Source of the DNA: DAHUXN01 sp963729815
GTDB lineage: Bacteria; Acidobacteriota; Terriglobia; Acidiferrales; UBA7541
Assembly (NCBI GenBank): GCA_963729815.1
Contig: CAVSPU010000004.1
Coordinates: 1,178,001-1,242,000, forward strand
Direction of reading: 5' to 3'
Length of the DNA: 64,000 nucleotides
Shown: one piece after another, positions 17,499 through 26,645 of the stretch
Layout of the letters: each line of letters starts with the position of its first letter
How positions within the stretch are numbered: position 1 is the first letter of the stretch
Translations under genes and position numbers: made by a program
Notes under the pieces: model-generated
Seen by the model: only the letters and a program-made list of their open reading frames with translations
What the model was told of the DNA's origin: nothing
Databases searched by the model: none

Positions 17499-20405
17499 AT
17501 GGGCACGTCCGCCACAAAACTCGAGCGCACGAATACGGAACAAGTCATCCGGGAAATCGTCCAACAGCTTTTGCGCGAGCTGAGTAATCCGGGCGCGCTG
17601 GAGGAGTTTACCCGCAAAGGTTCGGGGGCGCATCTTGAACGTGATTTGGGCCTCGGGAGCCTCGAGCGCGTCGAACTAATGCTGCGGCTCGACAAACACT
17701 TTGCAATGCATCTGCCGGAAAGCGTCGTCGCGGAAGCCGACACGGCAGGTGATTTGCTGCAAGCGGTTCTCCAGCAAGCCGGCCGCCCACAGACCGATGA
17801 TCGCGTGACTAGCGCAGCATTGTTGGAAACACCGCGCGGATCGGGCGCCGAAAAGCCGAGCGAGGATCTGCGCGAAAAGCTTGCTCGCGCGGAAACACTT
17901 ACTGAAATTCTACGGATTCGCGGGCGCGCCGATGCCGCGACTGCGCACATATATCTTTACGAAGAAGATGGCGGTGTGCGCACGATCACGTGCGGCGAGC
18001 TTTTCTCACGCGCGACCACCGTTGCGGCGGAACTTGCGCGGAGGGGAATTGCACCGGGCCAAACCGTGGCGATCATGCTCCCCACAGGAGCCGAGTTTTT
18101 CTGGACATTCGCAGGGACGCTGCTTGCGGGAGCAATTCCTGTCCCGATTTACCCGCCGTTTCGCGCCGATCGCATCGAAGAGTACGCGTCGCGCCAAGCC
18201 GCCATCCTGCGCAACGCGGAAGCGCGGTTGCTGGTTACGTTTCGCCGCGCCGAAAGCGTCGCGAAGTTGCTTGAACCGCAGGTGAAATCGCTGCGCGGCG
18301 TAACGACCGCAGAGCGTCTGGCAGCGGCCGATGCTCCACCCTCGCCGCCCGGGACCGAAGCGCGCCCTGTTGAAGCTGCGCCGCACCGTGCCCGCGCCGA
18401 GGACATCGCGCTTCTGCAATACACATCCGGGTCGACCGGAAATCCCAAAGGCGTCGTGCTGACTCACGCAAACCTGATCGCGAATATCCGCTCGATGACC
18501 GAGGCTGTCGGCATTTGCGGGGACGACGTGGCCGTGAGCTGGCTGCCGCTTTATCACGATATGGGGCTGATCGGGGCATGGTTCGTTCCGCTGGCATCGG
18601 GGATTCCCGTTGTCATACTTTCGCCCCTCGCATTTCTCAGCCGGCCCGAGCGATGGCTCTGGGCCATCCACAATCACCGAGGCACGCTCAGCCCCGCGCC
18701 GAATTTTGCCTACGAGCTTTGCGTGCGAAAAATCGCTGACGGCGACATCGAAGGCCTCGATCTGAGCTCCTGGCGCGCGGCGCTCAATGGCGCGGAGCCT
18801 GTCCGAGCAGAGACGATCGACCGCTTCGTTGAAAAATTCTCGCGCTACGGTTTTCGTCGCGAGGCGCTGCTGCCAGTTTACGGTCTGGCCGAAGCTTCAC
18901 TTGGCGTCGCGGCCCCGACGATGGGGAGCGGGGCGCGAGTCGACCGCATCGAGCGGGCGCCATTTGAAAGCGAAGGGCGCGCGATTCCGTCAACGCCCGG
19001 CGGCGCGGCCGACGTGGAATTCGTTTCCGCAGGCTCTGTGCTGCCGCGAATGGAAGTGCGCATCGTGAACGCGGGGGGACAGCCGGTTGGCCAGAGAATC
19101 GAAGGGCGGTTGCTGTTTCGCGGATCTTCGGCGACATCCGGCTACTACCGAAACCCCGAGGCGACGCGCGAGTTGGTGCGGGAAGACGGGTGGCTCAATT
19201 CCGGCGACCTCGGCTACGTTGCGGATGGCCAGATCTACATCACGGGCCGTGCCAAGGACGTCATCATCAAGGGCGGGCGCAATCTTTATCCTCAGGAAAT
19301 CGAAGAAATCGCCGGGCGCGTGAAAGGCGTGCGCACGGGCTGCGTGGTGGCATTTGGCGTGCCGGACGAAACAAGCGGCACGGAACGCCTAGTGGTCACA
19401 GCGGAAGCGCGCGACCTGAAACAGCGCGACCGCATTGCGCAGGAGATTACGCGCGGCGTCAGCGAGGCTGTGGGCCTTCCGCCCGACGTCGTCGCGATTC
19501 TTCCCATTCATTCCATTCCCAAGACGTCGAGCGGAAAACTTCGTCGCAGCGAGACGCGCCGGCTATACATTGACGGAAAGCTCAGCAAGCCACCTGCGCC
19601 GGCGTGGCTGCAAATCGGGAAGCTTATGGCACGCGGCGCAGTGCCGCGGGGCATTTCCGCCAGCAAGAAATTTGTGCGCCGAAGCGCTGAGATTCTGTAC
19701 GGCGTTTACGCGCTTGCTCTTTTTGGCGTCGCTGCGCTGCTTGTTTGGCTCGTGCTGGTCCCTGTCCGCAGCCGGTCGTTCTCCGCCAAGCTGGTTCACA
19801 AATCGTCGCGGATTCTTCTTTGGCTGGCGGCGATTCGCGTTCAGATCGAAGGGGTGGAGTTGCTCAACGAATGGAAATCCTCCGCGCCGTGGATCTTTGC
19901 GCCAAATCATTCGAGCTATTTCGATATTTTGGTGCTGCTGGCAATTCTTCCGGCGGAAGCGCGCTATGTGGCCAAAGGCGAAATCGTGTCCATGCCTCTG
20001 GTCAACTTGATGGCGAAACGCAGCGGGCATTTCGCGTTCGAACGGTCGAGCGCTCAGGCGCGCATCGCGCAGGCAAATGAAATCAACGATGCGTTGCGCC
20101 ACGGCGACTCCGTGGTGATCTATCCGGAAGGAACTTTCACGGAAGTGCCCGGCATCCGGCCTTTTCAATTGGGAACTTTCAAGGCGGCCGTGGACACGGG
20201 GCGGCCGATCTGTCCCGTCGCACTGCGCGGCGCGCGCGAATTGCTGCGCGATAAGACGATCCTGCCGAAGCCAGGGCGCATCACGGCGACTTTCGGGCCG
20301 CTGATGCTTCCGCGCGCAGGAGACAGCGACTGGCACGAAATCGTTCGCCTGCGCGACGAAACGCGCGAAGTCATCGCTCGCGGCGCGGGCGAGCAACTGC
20401 TCTGA
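17499..20405 (+). CDS. ACP - fatty acyl-AMP ligase - PlsC acyltransferase fusion
   Basis: A 968-residue, three-module protein. Residues about 10-95 form an acyl carrier domain with the phosphopantetheine serine at about 54 in GLGSLERVEL. Residues about 125-725 are an AMP-forming ligase with YTSGSTGNPKG (about 308-318), YGLAEAS, SGDLGY and the late lysine in KTSSGKLRRS; the long N-terminal region resembles fatty acyl-AMP ligases. One or two hydrophobic segments (about 740-775) anchor it to the membrane. Residues about 790-965 are a PlsC-type acyltransferase with NHSSYFD (about 802) and YPEGTFT. It may activate a fatty acid, load it on its own carrier domain and pass it to a lysolipid, analogous to Aas but in reversed domain order. 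An ATG at 17430 is an alternative start. Confidence 0.88.
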   Translation: MGTSATKLERTNTEQVIREIVQQLLRELSNPGALEEFTRKGSGAHLERDLGLGSLERVELMLRLDKHFAMHLPESVVAEADTAGDLLQAVLQQAGRPQTDDRVTSAALLETPRGSGAEKPSEDLREKLARAETLTEILRIRGRADAATAHIYLYEEDGGVRTITCGELFSRATTVAAELARRGIAPGQTVAIMLPTGAEFFWTFAGTLLAGAIPVPIYPPFRADRIEEYASRQAAILRNAEARLLVTFRRAESVAKLLEPQVKSLRGVTTAERLAAADAPPSPPGTEARPVEAAPHRARAEDIALLQYTSGSTGNPKGVVLTHANLIANIRSMTEAVGICGDDVAVSWLPLYHDMGLIGAWFVPLASGIPVVILSPLAFLSRPERWLWAIHNHRGTLSPAPNFAYELCVRKIADGDIEGLDLSSWRAALNGAEPVRAETIDRFVEKFSRYGFRREALLPVYGLAEASLGVAAPTMGSGARVDRIERAPFESEGRAIPSTPGGAADVEFVSAGSVLPRMEVRIVNAGGQPVGQRIEGRLLFRGSSATSGYYRNPEATRELVREDGWLNSGDLGYVADGQIYITGRAKDVIIKGGRNLYPQEIEEIAGRVKGVRTGCVVAFGVPDETSGTERLVVTAEARDLKQRDRIAQEITRGVSEAVGLPPDVVAILPIHSIPKTSSGKLRRSETRRLYIDGKLSKPPAPAWLQIGKLMARGAVPRGISASKKFVRRSAEILYGVYALALFGVAALLVWLVLVPVRSRSFSAKLVHKSSRILLWLAAIRVQIEGVELLNEWKSSAPWIFAPNHSSYFDILVLLAILPAEARYVAKGEIVSMPLVNLMAKRSGHFAFERSSAQARIAQANEINDALRHGDSVVIYPEGTFTEVPGIRPFQLGTFKAAVDTGRPICPVALRGARELLRDKTILPKPGRITATFGPLMLPRAGDSDWHEIVRLRDETREVIARGAGEQLL

Positions 20406-20456
20406 AGGCCGCTTTTTCGGCACCCAGCGGACGCGGGCATGCAATCCAACAATGCG

Positions 20457-21683
20457 TTAATAGAGGACACGAAATTTGATGGTGTGTGGTATCGCCTTCA
20501 GATCGTGGAGGATCGTCTGATTGTACGAGGCGCTGATATCCGTGATGGAGTAGCCGATCGTTTCGTTCGTTTTCAAATACTGCCCGAGAATATTTGCGCG
20601 ATGCGCGGCAAAGACTTTGTTGATTTGCGCGAGCATGCCGGGAATGTTTTCGTGGATGTGAATCATGCGGTGCGCGTTGGAGATTTCGGGCAACTGAACA
20701 TTCGGGAAGTTCACGCTATAGAGCGAATTGCCTGAGCGCAGGTATCCGAGAATTCTCTCCGACACGAAGATTCCAATATCTTTTTGCGCTTCCTCCGTGC
20801 TGCCGGCAATGTGCGGCGTCAGGATCGCCTGTTCCAGGCCTTGCAAGGGTGAAACAAAGGGCTCCGAATTGCCGCGCGGTTCGCGAGGGAAAACGTCGAT
20901 CGCGGCGGCGCGCAACTTTCCATTTTTCAGGCATTCGGCGAGTGCTGCTTCGTCGACGACAAATCCACGGCTGGCATTCACGAAGATGGCGCCGGTTTTC
21001 ATCAGCCGGAATTCCTTCGAGCCAATCAGATTTCGATTTTCGGAACGTCCATCGACGTGCAATGTCACGATATCGGCGATCTTCAGGAGTTCAGTGAGCG
21101 ACCGGCATTTTTTCGCGTTTCCCAGAATGAGCTTCTCTTCGACGTCGCAAAAATATACTTCCATGCCGAGCGATTCAGCGAGCACCGAGAGCTGCGAACC
21201 GATCTTGCCGTAACCAATGATGCCCAGTTTTTTGCCGCGAATTTCATTGCTGCCTGTGGCGGATTTGTCCCACACGCCGCGATGGAGCCTCTGGCTCTTC
21301 GCGAATACGCCACGCGCCAGCAGGATGATCTCGCCCAAGACAATCTCAACGACGCTGCGCGTGCTGCTATAGGGCGCGTTGAAGACAGCGACTCCCCTCT
21401 GCGTGCAAGCGGCGAGGTCGATCTGGTCCGTGCCGATGCAAAAAGCGCCGACGGCGGCCAGCTCCCGAGCCTCGGCCAACAGGCGCTGCGTGAGTTTTGT
21501 TTTCGATCGAATTCCGAGGATGGAGACGCCGGGCAGTTTCTCATTCAGAGCATCCTCATCGTGGCTTTGAGCTCGCGCTTCGACGTCATAGCCTGCTTCG
21601 CGGAATCTCGCCGCCGCGTCTGGATGGACGTTTTCGAGCAGTAAAATCTTCCCGGCGAGATTCTTCCTGTTACGGTTTCGCAT
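20457..21683 (-). CDS. serA: D-3-phosphoglycerate dehydrogenase
   Basis: A 408-residue NAD-dependent dehydrogenase, close to the E. coli SerA length and layout. Visible are the NAD-binding GIIGYGKIGSQ (about 150-160), catalytic Arg in HVDGRSENR, the Glu/His relay in ILTPHIAGST, and a C-terminal ACT domain (VQLPEISNAHRMIHIHENIPG) that would sense serine. It catalyses the first step of serine synthesis from 3-phosphoglycerate. No other ser genes are next to it. No strong ribosome site precedes the ATG. Confidence 0.93.
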   Translation of the reverse strand: MRNRNRKNLAGKILLLENVHPDAAARFREAGYDVEARAQSHDEDALNEKLPGVSILGIRSKTKLTQRLLAEARELAAVGAFCIGTDQIDLAACTQRGVAVFNAPYSSTRSVVEIVLGEIILLARGVFAKSQRLHRGVWDKSATGSNEIRGKKLGIIGYGKIGSQLSVLAESLGMEVYFCDVEEKLILGNAKKCRSLTELLKIADIVTLHVDGRSENRNLIGSKEFRLMKTGAIFVNASRGFVVDEAALAECLKNGKLRAAAIDVFPREPRGNSEPFVSPLQGLEQAILTPHIAGSTEEAQKDIGIFVSERILGYLRSGNSLYSVNFPNVQLPEISNAHRMIHIHENIPGMLAQINKVFAAHRANILGQYLKTNETIGYSITDISASYNQTILHDLKAIPHTIKFRVLY

Positions 21684-21969
21684 CTTGGGACGATCTTACC
21701 GGAACAGTCGGCGGGGCGGTTCTTTTTTCATAATATCTAAGAGTCTGCGTTGACGGGCCGCATGGCCATTTTTGCGGGGGCTCCACTCTGGACAGTTGCA
21801 CGTCTGCGCACATACCGAGTGAGCCCGCGCGTCGAGAGTAATATTTTGCGTTAGTCTGGTTATTGGGGTGAGAACCGCAGGCGAAATCAGCCGCGGACAT
21901 CCGCACGGAGTGGAACGGCCATCCCTGCTCGGCCATAGCTCTCGCGCTCCCGCAACGGAGGCAAGTAAC

Positions 21970-22464
21970 ATGCGCAAGATCGCGTTTTTCATTGGAATAT
22001 TCTTACTCGCGCCACTTGCGGCGCATGCTCAGAAGTTCGATGTGTTCACCGGCTACTCTTTCCTGCGCGTCGAAGGGACTCCTTCGGACATTTCCATGAA
22101 CGGCTGGGAAGGCTCGATAACTTACAAAATCAGCGATTACTTCGGCATCAAAGGGGATTTGAGCACGCATTACGGCACGATCTTCGGCGATGAAAGCATG
22201 AACATTCATGGCTATTATGTGGGACCGGAACTGCGGCTGCAGAAACGCGTCTCTCCCTTTGTGCACGTAATGGTTGGCGACTTGCGGCTTAGCATTCCGG
22301 GCGAAATTGGAAATCATTTTAGCGTGGCGATCGGCGGCGGGGCCGACCTGCGCGTGAACAGCTTTCTCTCCATCCGGCTAATTCAAGCGGATATTCCCAC
22401 AGGAAATCTAAAATCAACGTCCACCGATGGCCGGATCTCCACCGGTCTCGTTTTTCATTTTTGA
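21970..22464 (+). CDS. Small outer-membrane beta-barrel protein
   Basis: A 164-residue exported protein with a signal peptide ending at AAHAQ (about residue 17), then alternating strands (FDVFTGYSFLRVEG, GIKGDLSTHYG, YYVGPELRL) and a C-terminal phenylalanine in LVFHF, the usual signature for insertion into the outer membrane by the Bam complex. Predicted eight-stranded OmpA/OmpX-like barrel. The ATG at 21970 has GGAGG 8 bases upstream. Function unknown. Confidence 0.8.
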   Translation: MRKIAFFIGIFLLAPLAAHAQKFDVFTGYSFLRVEGTPSDISMNGWEGSITYKISDYFGIKGDLSTHYGTIFGDESMNIHGYYVGPELRLQKRVSPFVHVMVGDLRLSIPGEIGNHFSVAIGGGADLRVNSFLSIRLIQADIPTGNLKSTSTDGRISTGLVFHF

Positions 22465-22507
22465 GTTACGTCCATGCCGACGGCAGCTTCTCATTGAGCT
22501 GGCACCG

Positions 22508-23704
22508 CTACCACGACCGCAAGGTTTCCACGGGCGCCGAGTAATCCACTCCGTCAACTTCGAAACCAAAGAGCGCGCGAAAGTTCCGCTGAAATCCGGC
22601 GAAATCGCTCAAATCACGCAAATTTTCCGTGGTCACCCTCGGCCATAGCGAAGTGACTTCGGCTTGCACATCGGGCCGCATCTCGCGGTCGTCGAGACGG
22701 ATGCGGCCTTCGTCGTCGTATTTCGGGGTCGAATCTTCCGCCAGGAAATCAAAGAAAAGCCGGCGCATCTGTTCGGACGCGCCTTCGTCCAGGCTCTTCT
22801 GCTTCATCACGCGAAACAGGACGCTCATGTAGAGCGGGACGACCGGAATCGCCGCCGAGGCTTGCGTGACAATCGCCTTGTTGACGGCAATGCGCGCCTC
22901 ACCGCCGAGTTGGTCGCGCATTTGCGCATCGAGCTCCCGCGCCACGCGTTCGAGGTCTTTCTTCGCGCGCCCGATTGTCCCGTCGCGATAAATCGGCCAG
23001 GTCATTTCGGGCCCGATGTAGGAATAAGCAAGCGTGCGTGCGCGCTCGGCAAGCAGATCTTGCTCCGCGAGCATATCGATCCACATTTTCCAGTCCTCGC
23101 CGCCCATCACGGCGACGGTGTCGGCAATCTCCTGTTCCGTGCCGGACGGAATGGTCACCTCGCTGACTTTCTCGGAATCCAACTCGACGGTCTTGTTCGT
23201 ATAAGCCTGGCCAATGGGTTTCAGCACGGAACTGTGAGTCACGCCGGTCTGGGGACGAATTCGTTTCGGCGCCGCAAGACTATAAATGATCAGATCGAGT
23301 TTTCCGACGTCTCTGCGGATGATTTCCACGACCGCGCGCTTGGCCTCGTCCGAAAATGCGTCCGCGTTCACGCTCGCGGCGAAAAGTCCGTCCCGCCGCG
23401 CCAGTTCATGGAATGCGGCCGTATTATAAAAACCTGCCGTCGCCGTTTTGTTTGCCTCCGGAGCGCGCTCAAGGCAAACGCCGACTGTCTTCGCGCCGAA
23501 GCCCCAGGCAGCAGCGATGCGCGAGGCCAGTCCGTAACCCGTCGATGCTCCCAGCACGAGGACATTTTGAGGTCCGCGGCGAGCAGGCTTTCCATGGGGG
23601 CCAATCGCCTCCACCTGACGTTCAACGTTGCGGCGGCATCCTTCCGGGTGCGCATTCACGCAAATGAAGCCGCGGGAACGGCGCTGAACGATTTGCTGGG
23701 GCAT
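22508..23704 (-). CDS. fabV: Trans-2-enoyl-CoA/ACP reductase FabV
   Basis: A 398-residue FabV of normal length. It begins with the family pattern RGFICVNAHPEGC, has the NADH-binding LVLGASTGYGLASRIAAAWG (about 48-67), and the catalytic pair Tyr-x8-Lys (YRDGTIGRAK, about 236-245) that separates FabV from FabI, where the spacing is six. It reduces the double bond in the last step of fatty-acid elongation and is known in the family for tolerance to triclosan. GGAAAGGA lies upstream of the ATG. Single gene. Confidence 0.95.
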   Translation of the reverse strand: MPQQIVQRRSRGFICVNAHPEGCRRNVERQVEAIGPHGKPARRGPQNVLVLGASTGYGLASRIAAAWGFGAKTVGVCLERAPEANKTATAGFYNTAAFHELARRDGLFAASVNADAFSDEAKRAVVEIIRRDVGKLDLIIYSLAAPKRIRPQTGVTHSSVLKPIGQAYTNKTVELDSEKVSEVTIPSGTEQEIADTVAVMGGEDWKMWIDMLAEQDLLAERARTLAYSYIGPEMTWPIYRDGTIGRAKKDLERVARELDAQMRDQLGGEARIAVNKAIVTQASAAIPVVPLYMSVLFRVMKQKSLDEGASEQMRRLFFDFLAEDSTPKYDDEGRIRLDDREMRPDVQAEVTSLWPRVTTENLRDLSDFAGFQRNFRALFGFEVDGVDYSAPVETLRSW

Positions 23705-23852
23705 CGCTTTCCTTTCCGAGGCTCAACGCTTGGGCCAGCAGCAAGCAAAACTCATCGGATGGCGGACTGTCAAGTTTCACGAAAGCCGCCTTGCGTAATG
23801 TACCCTCGAAGGACATGGGCCCATCTAAGCAAATAGAAACAAAGGAGGCGTT

Positions 23853-24215
23853 ATGCGCCACGTGATTTTGATTATTACAGCAGTGCTCCTGATTGCATTT
23901 ATCCCAGCGGCTTCGAATACATACGCGCAGAAGGCGCCCCAATTCGAGCCGCCGCAGATCATCTCTGCTGCCGATGTTGTGTACCCCATCACCAGCGTTT
24001 CCTGGGGCACGGTGGTGCTCGAGGTGAGCCTGGACGCCAACGGAAACGTCGAGTCCGTGAAAGTCATTCGTGGGATTCCTTCGCTCACGGAAACGGCTTT
24101 GACGGCCGTCAAAAAATGGAAGTTTCGTCCCGCGAAATTGGATGGCCGCCCGATTCCGTCCAAACTTCCCGTGGCGTTCGCGTTCGTTCCGCCAAACGTA
24201 GGCCCGCGCGTTTAA
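23853..24215 (+). CDS. Exported TonB C-terminal domain protein
   Basis: A 120-residue protein with a signal peptide ending near TYAQ (residue 26) and a TonB C-terminal domain (VVLEVSLDANGNVESVKVIRGIP, then KKWKFRPAKLDGRPI). It lacks the N-terminal membrane anchor and proline spacer of true TonB. AAGGAGG precedes the ATG at ideal distance, so expression may be strong. No ExbB/ExbD gene is near. Such free TonB-C domains are abundant in Acidobacteriota and their role is unclear. Confidence 0.8.
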   Translation: MRHVILIITAVLLIAFIPAASNTYAQKAPQFEPPQIISAADVVYPITSVSWGTVVLEVSLDANGNVESVKVIRGIPSLTETALTAVKKWKFRPAKLDGRPIPSKLPVAFAFVPPNVGPRV

Positions 24216-24265
24216 TCAGCAGTTCTCTTCGGCGACATCGCGAACGAGATTTCCGCATTTCTCTG

Positions 24266-24294
24266 TTGACACGCCTTTTCCCTACCCTTATAAA
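24266..24294 (+). promoter_or_regulatory. Strong sigma70-type promoter of the arginine operon
   Basis: TTGACA at 24266-24271, a 17-base spacer and TATAAA at 24289-24294, only one mismatch to the joint consensus. An AT-rich segment with ATATTCAAA at 24310-24318 resembles half of an ARG box, so autoregulation by ArgR is plausible; a full 18-bp ARG box is not evident. Confidence 0.7.
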
Positions 24295-24305
24295 TATACA
24301 GTAGG

Positions 24306-24785
24306 ATGCATATTCAAACAGCGAGCAGAATGTCAATGGGCACTCACAAGCGATTCCGCCAGGGACAGATCCTGAAGCTCGTCGACGCGGAGCCGGTGGC
24401 CAATCAGGACGATCTGCGCCGCAAGTTGAACCAGATGGGCATGCGAGTCACGCAGGCAACGCTTTCGCGTGATTTGCGCGAATTGAAGCTCGTCAAGACG
24501 ACCGAAGGGTATCGTCCGCTGAGCGCTGGCACGGAAGAATCGGCGCCTGTGCCGCAATTGGCGCGGGCGCTTCGCGATTTTCTCGTCGACGTGCGGCCGG
24601 CGCAGAACATGCTGGTGCTGAAAACGCCCCCCGGCGGAGCGCAGCCTCTCGCGGCCGCGGTCGACGGCGAACACTGGAAAGAAGTGGCCGGGACGCTCGC
24701 GGGCGACGACACAGTTCTGATTATCACGCCTTCGCGAGCCGCTCGCGCCGCGATCCAAAGACGCATGGAGGAATTGCTCCGATGA
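24306..24785 (+). CDS. argR: Arginine repressor
   Basis: An ArgR-family regulator of 149-159 residues. The N-terminal winged helix is at about 15-75 (RQGQILKLVDAEPVANQDDL, then RVTQATLSRDLRELKL with the recognition helix), and the C-terminal arginine-binding/hexamerisation domain has the conserved GDDTVLIITPSRAAR. In-frame ATG codons at 24306, 24330 and 24336 are all possible; the last two fit the usual family N-terminus, and the first would lie only a few bases from the predicted transcription start. It is the first gene of the arginine operon and likely represses it when arginine is abundant. It overlaps argC by 4 bases. Confidence 0.93.
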   Translation: MHIQTASRMSMGTHKRFRQGQILKLVDAEPVANQDDLRRKLNQMGMRVTQATLSRDLRELKLVKTTEGYRPLSAGTEESAPVPQLARALRDFLVDVRPAQNMLVLKTPPGGAQPLAAAVDGEHWKEVAGTLAGDDTVLIITPSRAARAAIQRRMEELLR

Positions 24786-25816
24786 ACGACCCCGCGCGGG
24801 TCGCAGTGGTCGGGGCAACGGGCTACGCTGGATTCGAGCTGGCTCGCCTCCTTCTGCGGCATCCGAAAATCGAAAAGCCGACATTCTACCTTCGCGGCGA
24901 TGGCGCCACAGTGCGCTGCCTGACGGAGATTTTCCCGCAACTGCGTGGATGGGGCGAGGCGCCGTGCCGGCCGCTGTCGGTTGACGCCATCGTGAAGAGC
25001 GGCGCGGGAACGGCGTTCCTGGCGACTCCGCATGAAGCTTCACTTGATCTTGTACCGGAACTCGTGACCGCCGGCGTGCGCGTGGTGGACCTGAGCGGCG
25101 CGTTTCGCTTTCGCGAGCCGCAAACATTCTCGCAGTGGTACAAGCTGCCCGCGCCGGATGCTGCGGCATTGAGCCAGGCTGTTTACGGCTTGCCGGAGCT
25201 TTACGCGAGTGAGCTGCCCGGCGCGAAATTGGTCGCGAATCCGGGCTGCTATCCCACATCGGTGATTTTGGGTCTGCGGCCGCTCTCGGAAGCAGGCTGG
25301 ATCGACACCGGCCGCGGCGTCGTTTGCGACTGCAAGTCCGGCGCAAGCGGCGCGGGCAAAGAGCCGAAGCGCGACACGCATTTCGTGGAAGTAAATGAAA
25401 ATTTCCGCGCGTATGGCGTCTTCACTCACCGTCATACGCCGGAAGTGACCGAGCATTCCGGCGTTCCAGCCGAGCGGCTGATTTTCACGACGCATCTGCT
25501 TCCGCTCGAGCGCGGGATTCTCTCGACGCTTTACGTTTGGCTGAATGAACCGCGGCGCGCGGATGAAGTTGAGGCGCTCTTTCGCAAATTCTACGCGAAC
25601 CGACCGATGGTTCGCGTTTGGCCTGCGGGTAAACTGCCGGAATTGCAGCATGTGACGCGCACGAATTTCTGCGACATCGGCTTTGCGCTCGACGAATCGG
25701 GCGAGCGGCTCGTCGTCGTTTCGTGCCTCGATAATCTCGGCAAGGGCGCGGCGGGACAAGCCGTACAAAATTTCAATCTGATGCATGGCCACTCTGAATC
25801 GCTGGGGTTGATATGA
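24782..25816 (+). CDS. argC: N-acetyl-gamma-glutamyl-phosphate reductase
   Basis: A 344-residue ArgC. It carries the Rossmann motif VGATGYAGFELARLL at the N-terminus, ATPHEAS, and the catalytic cysteine in NPGCYPTS (about residue 155). It reduces N-acetylglutamyl phosphate to the semialdehyde with NADPH in the third step of arginine synthesis. The ATG overlaps the argR stop as ATGA, and its own stop overlaps argB in the same way, pointing to translational coupling. Confidence 0.96.
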   Translation: MNDPARVAVVGATGYAGFELARLLLRHPKIEKPTFYLRGDGATVRCLTEIFPQLRGWGEAPCRPLSVDAIVKSGAGTAFLATPHEASLDLVPELVTAGVRVVDLSGAFRFREPQTFSQWYKLPAPDAAALSQAVYGLPELYASELPGAKLVANPGCYPTSVILGLRPLSEAGWIDTGRGVVCDCKSGASGAGKEPKRDTHFVEVNENFRAYGVFTHRHTPEVTEHSGVPAERLIFTTHLLPLERGILSTLYVWLNEPRRADEVEALFRKFYANRPMVRVWPAGKLPELQHVTRTNFCDIGFALDESGERLVVVSCLDNLGKGAAGQAVQNFNLMHGHSESLGLI

Positions 25817-26643
25817 GAATTGTAATCAAGATCGCTGGGGCGCTGCTCGACGATGAAGCGGCGGTGAAGTTGCTGGCGCGGCAGATTGCCGACCTCGCCA
25901 AGGCCGGACATGAACTGCTGGTGATACACGGCGGCGGCAAAATTTTTACGGCGACACTGGCGCGCATGGGAATCTCCAGCCGTTTCGTCGGCGGCCTGCG
26001 CGTGACGGACCGCGAAACGCGCGATGCCGCGGTGATGGTCTTCGCGGGCCTGCTCAACAAACGGCTCGCGGGAGCGATATCGCTCGCGGGGCAGACGGCG
26101 GTGGGCATTTGTGCCTCCGACGCCGCCTGCTTTCTCGCCGAGCCGATGATCTACGAAGGCGACGCGGGCGGGCTCGGCTACGTCGGCTATTTGACCGGCG
26201 TAAATCTCGATTTTCTCAGCTCGCTCTGGCGTGCGGGGATTGTTCCGGTCGCGTGCTGCCTCGGGCTGGGTTCCGACGGAGAACTCTACAACATCAACGC
26301 CGATCACATGGCTGCGGCCGCCGCGGAATACTGCCAGGCTGACCGTTTGATTTATCTCACGGACGTCGCGGGAGTGCTCGACGGCGAAAAAGTTCTGGAT
26401 AAAGTCACGGTCGGCGATGTCGAAGACCTGATCCGACATCACAAGGTCTCCGGCGGCATGGTCCTGAAGCTCGAAGCCGCCAAAAGAGCGCTTGCCGGCG
26501 GAGTGAGCCAGGTCCGCATTGTCGGGGGCACGCGCCAGCGCGCACTCCTGTCCGCCACAAAGGGCGCAAAAGGCCCCGGCACGCGCGTTCTGGCGATGCC
26601 TTCCTTTGCTGAAAACAAACTCGCGGCTCGCGCGGCTCGGTAG
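25813..26643 (+). CDS. argB: Acetylglutamate kinase
   Basis: A 276-residue amino-acid kinase with IKIAGALL, VIHGGGKIFT, the NINAD motif in ELYNINADHMA, and GGMVLKLEAA where GGM(I/V)xK is expected. It phosphorylates N-acetylglutamate. The N-terminal helix used for hexamerisation and arginine feedback in some bacteria is absent, since the protein starts directly at the first beta strand, so feedback control may rest on the synthase or ArgR (inference). Confidence 0.94.
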   Translation: MRIVIKIAGALLDDEAAVKLLARQIADLAKAGHELLVIHGGGKIFTATLARMGISSRFVGGLRVTDRETRDAAVMVFAGLLNKRLAGAISLAGQTAVGICASDAACFLAEPMIYEGDAGGLGYVGYLTGVNLDFLSSLWRAGIVPVACCLGLGSDGELYNINADHMAAAAAEYCQADRLIYLTDVAGVLDGEKVLDKVTVGDVEDLIRHHKVSGGMVLKLEAAKRALAGGVSQVRIVGGTRQRALLSATKGAKGPGTRVLAMPSFAENKLAARAAR

Positions 26644-26645
26644 GA

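Noticed and set aside
22664..23836. 390-codon open frame on the plus strand
   Set aside because: Antisense to fabV, which is certain from its motifs.
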